Below, in pieces: positions 24,192 to 33,336 of a stretch of 64,000 nt of DNA. Each line of letters begins with the position of its first letter. The first letter of the stretch is position 1. The translations under genes were made by a program, and so were the position numbers. A model generated the notes under the pieces. It was not told the DNA's origin. It searched no databases and worked only from the letters and a program-made list of their open reading frames with translations. The DNA comes from Oscillospiraceae bacterium (GTDB taxonomy: Bacteria; Bacillota; Clostridia; Saccharofermentanales; Saccharofermentanaceae), in the NCBI GenBank assembly GCA_902782125.1, contig CACZMA010000005.1:62001-126000 (forward strand). The letters are read 5' to 3'.

Positions 24192-25854
24192 GACCGGTGC
24201 ACTGTACAGGGCATTCAAGTCCAATCTTGAGATGCCGAAGCCGAACGGTGAGAAGAAGGTCAAGATCTATAACCGGTTCGGCATGATCGCATTTATCGGG
24301 ATAATGGTCCCGGTATCGGTCATCGTCGGCTATGTGACTTATGCGCTTACTGACCTTCTCAGCATGTTCGAGGACAACACTTACGGATTGCTCTCTGAGC
24401 TTGATATCATCTCGGCTTTTGCCATGATCTTCGGCATGCTGCTCATGTTCAGCGTGCTGTTCTTCTCGTCAGACCTCAGATTCCTCACGGCTCTTCCCGT
24501 ATCGCCGACGTCTCTTTATGTGGCGAGGTTCTGGCATACGTTCAGGGCAGAGAATGTAATGACGTCGAATGTTCTGTTTGCTATCTATATCGGATACTTC
24601 ATCGCGGTCGCAAAGAACTCCGGGATAGCGGCGGCACTTAATCCGATCGCGCTCATCGCTGCTGTGACGGGTTTCTTCGGCTCGCTCCTGGTGCCTCTGA
24701 TATACTGCTCGATCATAGGTCTTCTCATGATGCTCGCGCTTAAGCGCTTCCGCAGGGCGGACATCTATTATCATTCCTCGATGGTGTTGTTCGTTATCTT
24801 CGCAGCACTGTTCCTGCTGTCGTTCAGGTCCTACGGCAGTGTCAGCACGGTAAATTACATAGACACACTCGTATCCGGCAACAACACTTTTACATCTGTC
24901 TGCAATGTCTTGTTCCCTTCGAACTATCTGACGACGCTTGCGATCAGGACATACAGCATACTGCCTCTGCTTGGAGCGTGGGCATTCATCGCGGGAATGT
25001 TTTTCCTGTCCGTCCTAGTTGCCCATCTGACATATAGGGAGGGGCTTTTCGCGGCGGCGGTCATCAGCAACAGGAAGATGGCGCGCAGGCAGGCGGTGTA
25101 CGGCGGACCCAGGAAGATCTTTACCGCACTTGTGATAAAGGAAGCCAAGGTCCTGATGCGGACCATGACCTACCGCATGAACTGCGTCTATGCGAATCTC
25201 CTCTGGCCGATACTCGCCCTTTTCGTCATGGTCGAGACGCCTCGCAATGCTTTCCTCAAGGACTACGCAGACAGCCTCAGGGTAGGGGATACGCTCAGCT
25301 CCGTCATACTCTTCGCGGTCTTCATCGCCGCGGCGTTCATAGCATCAGGCCTCAATTCCATCGCGTCCACGTCTTTCACGCGCGAGGGCGTACATCTCGA
25401 CATGCTCAAGTATCTTCCGGCACCTCTCGAGGATCAGATCCGCGCGAAAGTGCTGATAGCGGTATTGTTTACGTTCATCCCCGAAGCTGTGGCGGTCGTC
25501 ATGGTGTCTGTCAGTCTGGGACAGTTTGCGATGATGCCTCTGTATGTCCTCGTATCGTTAGTGTGCGTGATCATCGCGACGGTGATCGGAGTCGTAATGG
25601 ATTCCATCTCACCTTATACGATATGGTCAGATGAGCTGAGCGCGCTCAGAGGCAACCTGAACTGCTTCTTCAATCTCGCGGCAGAGATGGTAGCGGCTCT
25701 GCTTGCAGGTGCGTTGTCTTACGGCGTACTTATGCTTTCGGGAAGCAGCGTGGTAACGATCGCATCGGTTACGGTTCTGCTCGCGACAGTAGGCGTCGTC
25801 TGTATAACTGCAGGCCTTCCCGGGGCTAGGAAGAACATAGAACTCCTGAAGTGA
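24184..25854 (+). CDS. ABC-2 type exporter permease
   Basis: 556 residues with about twelve TM helices in two clusters separated by a cytoplasmic segment near residues 290-330. This size and the pairing with a single ATPase fit the large ABC exporter permeases of Clostridia. Starts 8 bases inside the ATPase gene (translational coupling). Substrate unknown; no biosynthetic or peptide gene lies beside it. Confidence 0.85.
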   Translation: MNKTGALYRAFKSNLEMPKPNGEKKVKIYNRFGMIAFIGIMVPVSVIVGYVTYALTDLLSMFEDNTYGLLSELDIISAFAMIFGMLLMFSVLFFSSDLRFLTALPVSPTSLYVARFWHTFRAENVMTSNVLFAIYIGYFIAVAKNSGIAAALNPIALIAAVTGFFGSLLVPLIYCSIIGLLMMLALKRFRRADIYYHSSMVLFVIFAALFLLSFRSYGSVSTVNYIDTLVSGNNTFTSVCNVLFPSNYLTTLAIRTYSILPLLGAWAFIAGMFFLSVLVAHLTYREGLFAAAVISNRKMARRQAVYGGPRKIFTALVIKEAKVLMRTMTYRMNCVYANLLWPILALFVMVETPRNAFLKDYADSLRVGDTLSSVILFAVFIAAAFIASGLNSIASTSFTREGVHLDMLKYLPAPLEDQIRAKVLIAVLFTFIPEAVAVVMVSVSLGQFAMMPLYVLVSLVCVIIATVIGVVMDSISPYTIWSDELSALRGNLNCFFNLAAEMVAALLAGALSYGVLMLSGSSVVTIASVTVLLATVGVVCITAGLPGARKNIELLK

Positions 25855-25865
25855 ATTCTGAAGGC

Positions 25866-25893
25866 AGACAAGCAGCCCCGAAGAGCTGCCTGT
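25866..25893. terminator. Hairpin between convergent genes
   Basis: GACAaGCAGC pairs with GCTGCcTGTC (9 pairs, one mismatch). It has only a weak T-tract, and lies between the ABC permease and the CPBP protease, which converge here. Confidence 0.45.
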
Positions 25894-25922
25894 CCTATTC
25901 CCATTTTGTCAGTTGATCTGTC

Positions 25923-27110
25923 TTACTGGATCATTATCTGTATCTGCGGCTGTTCGCCTATGGCGTTATCACCCGGCACTATGGTTATCGTGTAATGGTC
26001 TGCCTTGAGATCGACGTTATATGAGAGTGTTCTGATCGCACCTGACGGTATCTCGGCATTGATGATGTTGCTTCCGCTGTCGCCGTCTATCCTGATCGTG
26101 TAGTCACCCTCGGCATTTACGAGCACTACTGCTATCGTAGCCGAACGGTCTTCCTCGATCTCGAAGTCGAGCATGGAATTCTCCATGGAATCAGCAGTTA
26201 CTTCGTAGCTGATGGTGGAGTTGAGGACTGCATTCTTTGAGCCTGCATAAGAGGTGACGGCGATTCCCGATACGAGCATGATGACTGACAGGATGCCTGC
26301 GAAGAGGAATCTGATCTTCTTGTGTGACTTCGGATCTATCAGCATTGTTCCGATAACGATGAATACAGGCGCAAGGAATCCGAGGATCAGATACAGCCCG
26401 AGAGCGGGGAGCATATCGACGTTCGCAGCGTTTGACGGATTTGCACCTGCCTGTGAACCCATATAGGTTATAAGGGTTGCGCAGCAGTTTACGGAGAAAT
26501 GCATCAGCATGTTAAGGATAAAGTTATTCTTCTTTACCAGTACATATGTGAGGCATGCACCGAGGAGTGCCGTATTGAAGAACCTGAGGAATGACACATG
26601 GTTGATGCCGAAGAAGATCGCCATGATGAGCACGATGACCCATTCCTTTTTGATGGATCTGAAGTGGGCGAGGATCGCACCTCTGTGGATCGCTTCTTCG
26701 CAGACGGCAGGCATCAGCGCTACCACCAGTATCATGACGGGAAGGCTCATGGTGCCGTACAGCATGTCGCTCATCTCAGCGGCCTCGTTCATTGTCTGAG
26801 GGAAGAGAGTGCCAATAAGACCTACGCTCGTGATCCCGATCATCGAACCTCCGAGAACAAGGATCAGGGAACCGGCGATATCCCTGAACTTCGGCATCCT
26901 GATGGGGAACATCTCCTTAAGAGGGATCTTCCTTACGAGTCCATAGACTATTGCTATAACAAGAAACGATAATTCTGTTGCAATGAGTCCCGGTATACCC
27001 CAGGCAAGCTGCATGGGCGCGCAGGCGAAGATGAAGAACACCATCACTGCCGCGAACAGCACAAATCCCTGCCAGGGACGAAGTTTCTCTTGATTAGTTA
27101 ATTTTTCCAT
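25923..27110 (-). CDS. CPBP-family intramembrane metalloprotease with extra C-terminal domain
   Basis: 395 residues. About eight TM helices over the first ~290 residues hold the CPBP/Abi motifs EEAIHRG (EExxxR-type) near residue 140 and FGINHVSFLRF near 170, which supply the catalytic Glu and His. A final ~95 residues outside the membrane (from SYAGSKN) look beta-rich and are not part of the core family. CPBP proteins process CAAX-like or other membrane substrates, and some protect bacteriocin producers. Third gene of the PadR-DUF2812-CPBP operon, 13 bp after DUF2812. Confidence 0.85.
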   Translation of the reverse strand: MEKLTNQEKLRPWQGFVLFAAVMVFFIFACAPMQLAWGIPGLIATELSFLVIAIVYGLVRKIPLKEMFPIRMPKFRDIAGSLILVLGGSMIGITSVGLIGTLFPQTMNEAAEMSDMLYGTMSLPVMILVVALMPAVCEEAIHRGAILAHFRSIKKEWVIVLIMAIFFGINHVSFLRFFNTALLGACLTYVLVKKNNFILNMLMHFSVNCCATLITYMGSQAGANPSNAANVDMLPALGLYLILGFLAPVFIVIGTMLIDPKSHKKIRFLFAGILSVIMLVSGIAVTSYAGSKNAVLNSTISYEVTADSMENSMLDFEIEEDRSATIAVVLVNAEGDYTIRIDGDSGSNIINAEIPSGAIRTLSYNVDLKADHYTITIVPGDNAIGEQPQIQIMIQ

Positions 27111-27123
27111 ACCTATTACTCCT

Positions 27124-27693
27124 TTATTCGTGTATTGCTCGTTCCTTCTTGAGCTTGCTTATCTTAATAAATGTCTTGACCGCTGAGATCGTAGCTCCGA
27201 TGCACAGAATGAGCAGGAACACGCCGCATATTAAGTTGACCGGGGCGAACGCTCCCGTGCCGCCAAATGCTATCCAGAGATTTAAGACGGATGTTAATAA
27301 TGTCAGCACCGCTGCGAAGATCAGGTATCCGCCGGATATCTTCATGCTGTCAATCGTCGAATCGATATCCGAGTAGACTTCGATCCCTTCAGGGTATTCT
27401 TCCGCCAGAGCCCTCGTATATACCCAGCACACACCGGGATAATTGATGCAGCATACGACCTTGATACCCATCTCCTCCAAGAACCTGAAGTACTTCACGT
27501 TCTCGGCACTGCCGCTGTGTCCTTTGATGATGAGCGTCTTGTATGTGTACTTCCCGGGTTCTGTCTCATCGAAAGTAAACGTTAACCGTCCCGCATGCTC
27601 AAGGGAATAACCGTGTGCTGCCATCTCGTTGATCCAGGCCTGCTCCTTCTCGAGCTCCCAGACGAAATACAGTTTGTGGAAGACTCTGCGCAT
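27124..27693 (-). CDS. DUF2812 membrane protein
   Basis: 189 residues from the ATG at 27693, with AGGAGG overlapping the PadR stop. The cytoplasmic N-terminal domain of ~115 residues begins FHKLYFVWELEKEQAWINEMAAHGYSL, the DUF2812 signature; it is followed by two TM helices (~125-147 and ~155-177) and a basic tail. Such genes nearly always follow a PadR regulator. A sensor or partner role for PadR at the membrane is suspected in the family, not shown. Confidence 0.88.
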   Translation of the reverse strand: MRRVFHKLYFVWELEKEQAWINEMAAHGYSLEHAGRLTFTFDETEPGKYTYKTLIIKGHSGSAENVKYFRFLEEMGIKVVCCINYPGVCWVYTRALAEEYPEGIEVYSDIDSTIDSMKISGGYLIFAAVLTLLTSVLNLWIAFGGTGAFAPVNLICGVFLLILCIGATISAVKTFIKISKLKKERAIHE

Positions 27694-27694
27694 A

Positions 27695-28006
27695 TCAGTT
27701 ACCTCCCAGCAGGCGGTTGCCGTTATCGACCAATTCGGTAAGTCTTGCAAGTTCCTCTTTGAGTACGTTGAGACCACTGCCCGTTATGACGTATTCCTTC
27801 TTGCGGCTCTCGGGATTCTCGGGGAGGGCATCGATCCATCCCTTGTCGACGAGAGAATTGAGGGCACCGTAAAGTGTGCCTGCCGCGAGCTTTACGCGGC
27901 CCTTCGAAAGTTCTTCCACATTCTGGATTATCCCGTATCCGTGGAGCGGCTTCTGCAGCGACAGCAGGATGTAGAAGACGGCTTCCGTTAATGCTAACTG
28001 CGGCAT
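27695..28006 (-). CDS. PadR-family transcriptional regulator
   Basis: 103 residues from the ATG at 28006 (MPQLALTEAVFYILLSL); an ATG six codons earlier overlaps the purine-rich ribosome site. Winged HTH with LHGYGIIQNVEELSKGRVKLAAGTLYGALNSLVDKGWI, the PadR recognition region. Its promoter carries two perfect palindromes, consistent with tight autoregulation of the PadR-DUF2812-CPBP operon. Confidence 0.9.
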   Translation of the reverse strand: MPQLALTEAVFYILLSLQKPLHGYGIIQNVEELSKGRVKLAAGTLYGALNSLVDKGWIDALPENPESRKKEYVITGSGLNVLKEELARLTELVDNGNRLLGGN

Positions 28007-28024
28007 TTCCTTTTCCCCTTTCAT

Positions 28025-28043
28025 TATATCGGCTACCGATATA
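28025..28043. promoter_or_regulatory. PadR operator 1, TATATCGG-N3-CCGATATA
   Basis: Perfect 8-3-8 palindrome between the transcription start and the PadR ATG. Its centre is 31 bp (three helical turns) from that of operator 2. Confidence 0.75.
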
Positions 28044-28053
28044 TCGTAACCCG

Positions 28054-28082
28054 AGTATATCGTCTCACGATATAGTTGTCAA
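28054..28082 (-). promoter_or_regulatory. Promoter of the PadR operon with operator 2 in its spacer
   Basis: Minus strand TTGACA (RC of 28077-28082), exactly 17 bases, TATACT (RC of 28054-28059). The perfect palindrome TATATCGT-CTC-ACGATATA at 28056-28074 fills the region between the two hexamers, so binding would exclude RNA polymerase. Confidence 0.85.
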
Positions 28083-28110
28083 CAGGGAAATGCAGAGAAG
28101 TTCTTTTGCG

Positions 28111-28140
28111 TTGATACCTGCTATCGCACCGTGATATAAT
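28111..28140 (+). promoter_or_regulatory. Promoter of the zinc-ribbon protein gene
   Basis: TTGATA at 28111-28116, 18 bases, TATAAT at 28135-28140, about 65 bases upstream of the ATG at 28206. Confidence 0.65.
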
Positions 28141-28205
28141 CTTGGTATCAAAAAACTGTTGGAATGCCCGACAATACTACATTTCAGGACCGGTGACTGA
28201 TCAGT

Positions 28206-28601
28206 ATGGAAAACAGAGAGCAACAGACAGAACAGTTATTAAAAGGCATCTACAGACTGTGTGCAGGCAAAGATGATTGCACCGGCTGTCCGTTCTATGA
28301 TGCGAAGTGCGTTTTCGAAGAGCCGAAGCCCAGGACATGGTTTGAAGAAGAATCCAAGAAGGTTCAGGAAGCACCTGCTGCGCCCGCAGTACCCGCGCTT
28401 GCCGCTGAAACGCCTGCTGCAGAGCAGCCTGCCGAGAAGGAAGATGCAGCCGGAACATGGCTCGTCAGCACCACAATGGGAAGCGTTCTCACCAAGTATG
28501 TCTACATCTGCTCCAAGTGCGGTTACCGCAAGGAATCCTATCTGTCCATAGCACCCACGACATTCTGCCCTGAGTGCGAGAAGAGAAAGCTCGCTGAGTG
28601 A
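28206..28601 (+). CDS. Small two-cluster Cys protein with C-terminal zinc ribbon
   Basis: 131 residues, function not recognised. An N-terminal Cys cluster (CAGKDDCTGCPFYDAKC, residues ~19-35) could bind metal. It is joined by a flexible Ala/Pro/Glu linker (~55-82) to a C-terminal zinc ribbon (CSKCGYR ... CPECEKR, residues ~101-126). Both ends look like metal knuckles. It may be a nucleic-acid or protein-binding adaptor; nothing in the neighbourhood sharpens this. Convergent with the DNA glycosylase gene. Confidence 0.75.
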   Translation: MENREQQTEQLLKGIYRLCAGKDDCTGCPFYDAKCVFEEPKPRTWFEEESKKVQEAPAAPAVPALAAETPAAEQPAEKEDAAGTWLVSTTMGSVLTKYVYICSKCGYRKESYLSIAPTTFCPECEKRKLAE

Positions 28602-28607
28602 TTACCC

Positions 28608-29084
28608 TTAAGTTTTGATAACGCTCCATGCATCGACTAACCTGTCGATGCTCCATGCTGCATTGGCGGGACTGGTCGACGGCAGGCATATTGCTCCGCG
28701 CCCGGTAGCCGGCTGAGTGTATCTGCAATAGAGCTGATATGCTTTCCTGCCGTTCACATAGACCTTCCGGATATCAGTCTTCTTCAATATGACATTAAGA
28801 TCGTTGACTTTAACGTCGCGGATGCTGGCATCGGACGACCCGTCTATCTCGCATGAACCGATAACATCCCAGAGTGCAATGTGATTGCGGAGGAGGAAGG
28901 CCTTCTTCTCATCGATGGACTGCGGCGTATCCTCGCCCATGACTTCAGCAGTCACGCGCCAGAAACGGTTCTGCGGATGGCCGTAGAAGAACCCTGCCTC
29001 TATGGACTTGACCGACGGAAAACTGCCGAGGATCAATATTTCGGACTGTCTGTCAAAAACAGGAGGGATGGGGTGGACGATCAT
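28608..29084 (-). CDS. Uracil-DNA glycosylase superfamily protein (DNA-deoxyinosine glycosylase type)
   Basis: 158 residues. The active-site loop ILGSFPSVKSIEAGFFYGHPQNRFW (residues ~17-42) and the late motif LPSTSPANA (~135) fit the hypoxanthine-DNA glycosylase family (UDG family 6), in which Asn replaces the usual acid. It would remove deaminated bases in base excision repair. The ATG overlaps the stop of the binding protein gene (ATGA), so it is translated from the kinase operon, an odd home for a repair gene. Confidence 0.85.
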   Translation of the reverse strand: MIVHPIPPVFDRQSEILILGSFPSVKSIEAGFFYGHPQNRFWRVTAEVMGEDTPQSIDEKKAFLLRNHIALWDVIGSCEIDGSSDASIRDVKVNDLNVILKKTDIRKVYVNGRKAYQLYCRYTQPATGRGAICLPSTSPANAAWSIDRLVDAWSVIKT

Positions 29085-30376
29085 GATGTAAATGATCCAT
29101 AGGAGGCAACGGCCTCGTCTATGGTCATATCGCCCTTTCCTACACTGTAGACCGCCTGCCTTACCTGAATGAGTGCATCATCAGATAATCCGATAAGTTC
29201 GGGAGACAGTATCCTTGATTCCGGAACATTGCCGAATGCAGCATACATGCTGTTGAAGGACAGGTCTGTCGTAGGTGTCATGAGGCCCTTGTTCTGTGCC
29301 ATCTCGTTCAGCTCGCCCGTGGAGATAAGGAAACGCATGAATTCATTTGCCATATCAATATTCGAACTGTTCTTGTTGACTGAGAACTGAAGGTTCGGCA
29401 TATCGATGAAGTAAGCGCCTTCGTCCGATATCGGGATCGGAACAAATGCATATTCAAACGGGCTTGCAATGAACGCTTCGGAACGGCTCTCGCGCTTCTT
29501 CGTGCCTGATACGGTATCACCGGAGCATGTCATCATGGGAACATCGCCTTCGAAGAAACGGAGGATGACGGCATCGTAATTGTTCTCTATCTCATTGCAG
29601 GCATCGAGATCAACACAGCCGTCGTTCATGAACTGCGTTATCTTCTCGAGAGAAGGCCTCATGTATTCGCCTGCAGAAGGATCAAGGGAGTTCAGCTTGC
29701 TGACGGCCTCGGGGTCATTTGCCACGGAACCGCAGAAGAACGGATAGATGGACAAAGTGAATAATGATGTAGTCTCTTCATTGGAGAAGCCCATCATCGG
29801 ATTGTCGTAGCCCTTATCGCGGAATGCATTGCAGACCTCCACCAATTCAGAGTATGTCGTGGGAATGCTCAGACCTTCCTTCTCGAAGAGACTCTTGTTC
29901 ACGAGCATGCCGTATGTGTTTGAGAAGACAGGCACCATCGGGAGAGTCCCGTCTTCGGTGTTCAGTATGATGTTGCTCCTGATGCAGCCCAGATCAAGAC
30001 CGAGTGCGGGGTCGGCCAGATTCTCGGCATAATCGATGGAAGCCTTATACTGGTCTCTGCCGTACATCCATGAGTAGTTAACATAGATGTCAGGCGCATC
30101 GTTGCCGCTGAGGACCGTTCCGATCATGTTGTTATAGTCGTCGATCTTGGTGTATTTAAGTTCAACATTGGGATAATAAGTATTGAACCGGTCGAACTCC
30201 GACTCCAGCGCTTCGAAATTATCGTAGCCTCCGGCAATGTTGATCTGGCAGCTGGTAGACGTGTCCAGCGCCGGACGGAAGCCTTCTTCGGCTGCAGGTG
30301 CCTTAGCAGCGCATGACACTATGCCAAGGCCCATCGTCAATGTCAAAAGAGTACTTATCGCTTTTCTCATGATCAT
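29081..30376 (-). CDS. Extracellular solute-binding lipoprotein without adjacent transporter
   Basis: 431 residues. Signal peptide with lipobox (GIVSCAAK, Cys near residue 23). Sugar-type family 1 binding protein fold: DKGYDNPMMGF, FLISTGELN and the general periplasmic-binding layout. ATGA overlaps tie it to the hybrid histidine kinase upstream and the glycosylase downstream; no permease or ATPase gene is near. That arrangement suggests it captures a ligand for the kinase to sense, rather than for import. The start may be the second ATG at 30370, which has better spacing from GGGAG. Confidence 0.85.
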   Translation of the reverse strand: MIMRKAISTLLTLTMGLGIVSCAAKAPAAEEGFRPALDTSTSCQINIAGGYDNFEALESEFDRFNTYYPNVELKYTKIDDYNNMIGTVLSGNDAPDIYVNYSWMYGRDQYKASIDYAENLADPALGLDLGCIRSNIILNTEDGTLPMVPVFSNTYGMLVNKSLFEKEGLSIPTTYSELVEVCNAFRDKGYDNPMMGFSNEETTSLFTLSIYPFFCGSVANDPEAVSKLNSLDPSAGEYMRPSLEKITQFMNDGCVDLDACNEIENNYDAVILRFFEGDVPMMTCSGDTVSGTKKRESRSEAFIASPFEYAFVPIPISDEGAYFIDMPNLQFSVNKNSSNIDMANEFMRFLISTGELNEMAQNKGLMTPTTDLSFNSMYAAFGNVPESRILSPELIGLSDDALIQVRQAVYSVGKGDMTIDEAVASYGSFTS

Positions 30377-32916
30377 TCTCTCCCTTCCTTGATCCTGCGG
30401 ATCTCTTTAATAACAAGTTTGATATCTACCGGTTTTGCAATATGTCCGTTCATTCCGGCATTCATGCATTCCATGATGTTCTCGGAGAATGCATCGGCCG
30501 TCATTGCAACGATAGGGATGGAGGATACCCAGGGTATGTCCGATCCCCTGATCGCTCTAGTCGCGTCAAGACCGTTCATCTCAGGCATCTGTATATCCAT
30601 GAAGATCAGTTCATAACTGCCTTCTTCAGCCGTGCTGATCATATCGACACAGACACGTCCGTTCTCGGCGCGTTCAGTAACTATGCCGAACATGGAGAGC
30701 ATGGCGGATATGATCTCCCAGTTGATGTCATTATCCTCTGCCACAAGTATACGCATTCCCTGAAGATCGGAATAATCATCTTCAGGCTCGATCGAAGCAG
30801 ACTCTTTGCCGATCAGATCGTTGATCTTGTCGTAGAGTGTCGAACGGAACAGCGGTTTGCTGACAAATCCGTTCGCGCCCGCTGCCTTTGCTTTATCCTC
30901 AATGTCTGACCAGTCATATGCGGAGATCAACAGGATCGGTACACGGGCATCTATCTCGGAACGGATGCGGGTGATGGTCTCAAGACCGTCTATCTCCGGC
31001 ATCTTCCAATCAATGATGATCACGTTGTAATCCCTGCCGGCAAGGTGTCTGTGCTCGATCATTCCGAGGGCTTCCAGTCCGCTGCTTGCCTGCTCCACAG
31101 AAGCGCCGAGAGAAGTAAGGGTATCAACTGCAGTCTGAAGCATGATCTCATCGTCATCAACGATCAGGACATCAATGGGTTCGAGCTTCATGTCGTCACG
31201 CTGCCTGTCAGCAACGGGGATATCAAGAGTGACGGTGAAGGTCGTTCCCTTGCCCTGTTCGCTCTGACAATCTATCGTTCCGCCGATCAGATCGACCATC
31301 TGCTTGGTTATGGCCAGACCGAGACCGGTTCCCTGAATGCTGTTAACGCGGCTGTCCACCTGACGGGAGAACGGCTTGTACATGCTGGCCATGAATTCAG
31401 GACTCATTCCGATGCCCGTATCGGACACGACATAGGTCAGCTTTACGCAGCCGGACTGTGCACTTGGCTCTTCTCTCAGTTCAACACTGACACGACCGCC
31501 GGGTTCGGTATATTTGATGGCGTTGGAGAGGATGTTGATGTAGATCTGATTAAGCCTCAGCTGATCTGCATACAGATATTCCTTCTCGATCTGATTGATG
31601 TGGAAACTGAATTCGATGTTCTTCTCCTTGATCATCGGCTGCGAGATATTGACGAGATTCTCGACCGTCTCCACGATGGAGAAAGTCAGCGGGCTCAGCT
31701 TCAGATTGCCGCTCTCGACTTTGGATATATCCAGGATATCGTTGATGAGCGTGAGCAGATGATTGCTCGCCAGGCTGATCTTCCTGAGGCTCTCCTTGGT
31801 CGACTCCACATCACCGGGATTCTTCTCGGCCAGAGCCGTCAGACCGACGATCGCATTCATGGGAGTGCGGATGTCGTGCGACATTGTGGAGAGGAAGTCC
31901 GTCTTTGCCTTATTCGCAGATTCAGCCTTCCTTGCAGTGATCTGAAGGTGCTTGTTAAGGAAAAGCACATAGAACATGTCACTGAGGAACAGGATGAGCA
32001 GACCTGCTGAGACTACGCCGAACAATACCCAGTTGCCGCTCTCGACTTTGAGGTCCTCCGCAGGCACGAGTCCCAGCAATGTCCAGCCTGTCGTGGACGA
32101 CATGGGGGTATAGGCAAGAACGCATTCCTGTCCGTGAGAGTTGAACATCTGAATGGAACCTGTAGTCGAAGTGATCGTGTCGAACAGAGCCTTGGATGAT
32201 TCGGGATCCGTCTGATTATAAGATTTGTAGAATTCAAAAAAGCTCGAATTCTTATAGTTATATCCTTTGAGGATGTAATCGCCGTTGGAATCTATCATGG
32301 ACAGTTCGGCATTCACAAGCTCTGTCTGAGGGAAGACCCACTTCTGTTCAAGGGCGGAGATGGGGACCACACGCAACAGGACCGCTGCCTTGTATGAATC
32401 ACTGTCAGGATCATACAGATCTACGAGGTTGCAGAAAGCAAGCGACTGCTCACCGTTCATCGGGTTGGTATAGGCGCGTGTAATGTTGATAGACTTCCCG
32501 ATCTCATCGATCCAGTCGGTGTTCTTCAGAAGATCCATGCTCTGATAGGAGATATCATACTCATCGGCCGTGCCGACCTTCGGACGCGTTGACAGACCTG
32601 TGAGAGTATCGAGCAGGACCAGATGCGCGGAAGTATTCTCGAGTACATGGGACGAACGGATGTATTCGACCGCCTCTTCCATGGTCATGTTGCTGCTGTT
32701 GATGTACTGCGCCCAAACGTCACAGACCCGCTGTTCGCCTTCCAGATAATTCTCGGTCACGTTCTCCATTGTGACCGTAGTGTTCTCGAAGTATTCTATC
32801 TGCCTGCGGTAATAATCCTCGCTCTCGTATCCGGAGTAGAGTACTACGAAGCTCAATATTGCTGCTATTATGACAACATTGACTATAACGATTAAGAACT
32901 TTCTCATACTCTGCAA
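30373..32916 (-). CDS. Hybrid sensor histidine kinase with two receiver domains
   Basis: 847 residues. AAGGAG lies 5 nt before the TTG at 32916, which is preferred over the ATG at 32907. TM helix ~8-28, an extracellular sensory domain of ~270 residues (Cache-like), TM helix ~300-325, HisKA with phospho-His in SHDIRTPMNAIVGL (~352), HATPase with N box ILSNAIKYTEPGG, DTGIGM and GTGLGLAIT. Receiver 1 has its Asp in VIIIDWKMPEIDG (~635); receiver 2 in LIFMDIQMPEMNG (~775). No DNA-binding output or Hpt domain is present, so it must signal through another protein. Co-translated with the binding lipoprotein. Confidence 0.93.
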   Translation of the reverse strand: MQSMRKFLIVIVNVVIIAAILSFVVLYSGYESEDYYRRQIEYFENTTVTMENVTENYLEGEQRVCDVWAQYINSSNMTMEEAVEYIRSSHVLENTSAHLVLLDTLTGLSTRPKVGTADEYDISYQSMDLLKNTDWIDEIGKSINITRAYTNPMNGEQSLAFCNLVDLYDPDSDSYKAAVLLRVVPISALEQKWVFPQTELVNAELSMIDSNGDYILKGYNYKNSSFFEFYKSYNQTDPESSKALFDTITSTTGSIQMFNSHGQECVLAYTPMSSTTGWTLLGLVPAEDLKVESGNWVLFGVVSAGLLILFLSDMFYVLFLNKHLQITARKAESANKAKTDFLSTMSHDIRTPMNAIVGLTALAEKNPGDVESTKESLRKISLASNHLLTLINDILDISKVESGNLKLSPLTFSIVETVENLVNISQPMIKEKNIEFSFHINQIEKEYLYADQLRLNQIYINILSNAIKYTEPGGRVSVELREEPSAQSGCVKLTYVVSDTGIGMSPEFMASMYKPFSRQVDSRVNSIQGTGLGLAITKQMVDLIGGTIDCQSEQGKGTTFTVTLDIPVADRQRDDMKLEPIDVLIVDDDEIMLQTAVDTLTSLGASVEQASSGLEALGMIEHRHLAGRDYNVIIIDWKMPEIDGLETITRIRSEIDARVPILLISAYDWSDIEDKAKAAGANGFVSKPLFRSTLYDKINDLIGKESASIEPEDDYSDLQGMRILVAEDNDINWEIISAMLSMFGIVTERAENGRVCVDMISTAEEGSYELIFMDIQMPEMNGLDATRAIRGSDIPWVSSIPIVAMTADAFSENIMECMNAGMNGHIAKPVDIKLVIKEIRRIKEGRE

Positions 32917-33336
32917 CGATACTCCTTAGGAACACGGGCGGACTTACATATATAACGAACACTTATATTTTACATTGTGAAACAAACGAACTTGATACTC
33001 TTTGCAAAATTTTAACGCAATTATTACATTCGCTTCGCAGTGAGCCTGGCATATTGAGTGAGATTAAGGATACGGTTTGCCAGTTATGCTTTGGTCTTAT
33101 AGAATTAGAAAACCGTATAATACATAGGAATGCCGTAAAGATCCTTACAGAAGAGTATTCGCTGATTATAATAGGTCCGCTGATGAGCCTGATGTCTGTA
33201 GGCGCTTTTTTGTTAAGCAGATGGCTGTTCAAACGTAATAGGGATACAACGTGAATGATATAATGAATCTGCCGGGAGGGATCATGAGGAAGACCGTTTC
33301 GAGTTTTTGAGACAAGCTGAGACAGCAGGTAACATT
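32917..33336. other. AT-rich intergenic region
   Basis: About 420 bases without a supported gene. A plus-strand frame stays open across 32943-33254 and ends in a hydrophobic, positively flanked segment (LIIIGPLMSLMSVGAFLLSRWLFKR spans roughly 33160-33235), but it lacks a ribosome site and an ATG. It could be the 3' remnant of a lost membrane protein gene. The kinase promoter must lie near 32940-33000 on the minus strand. Confidence 0.4.

Noticed and set aside
33054..33254. Small hydrophobic plus-strand ORF (66 residues from a TTG)
   Set aside because: No ribosome site or ATG, and the frame is open far upstream; at best a remnant. Described under the intergenic region.
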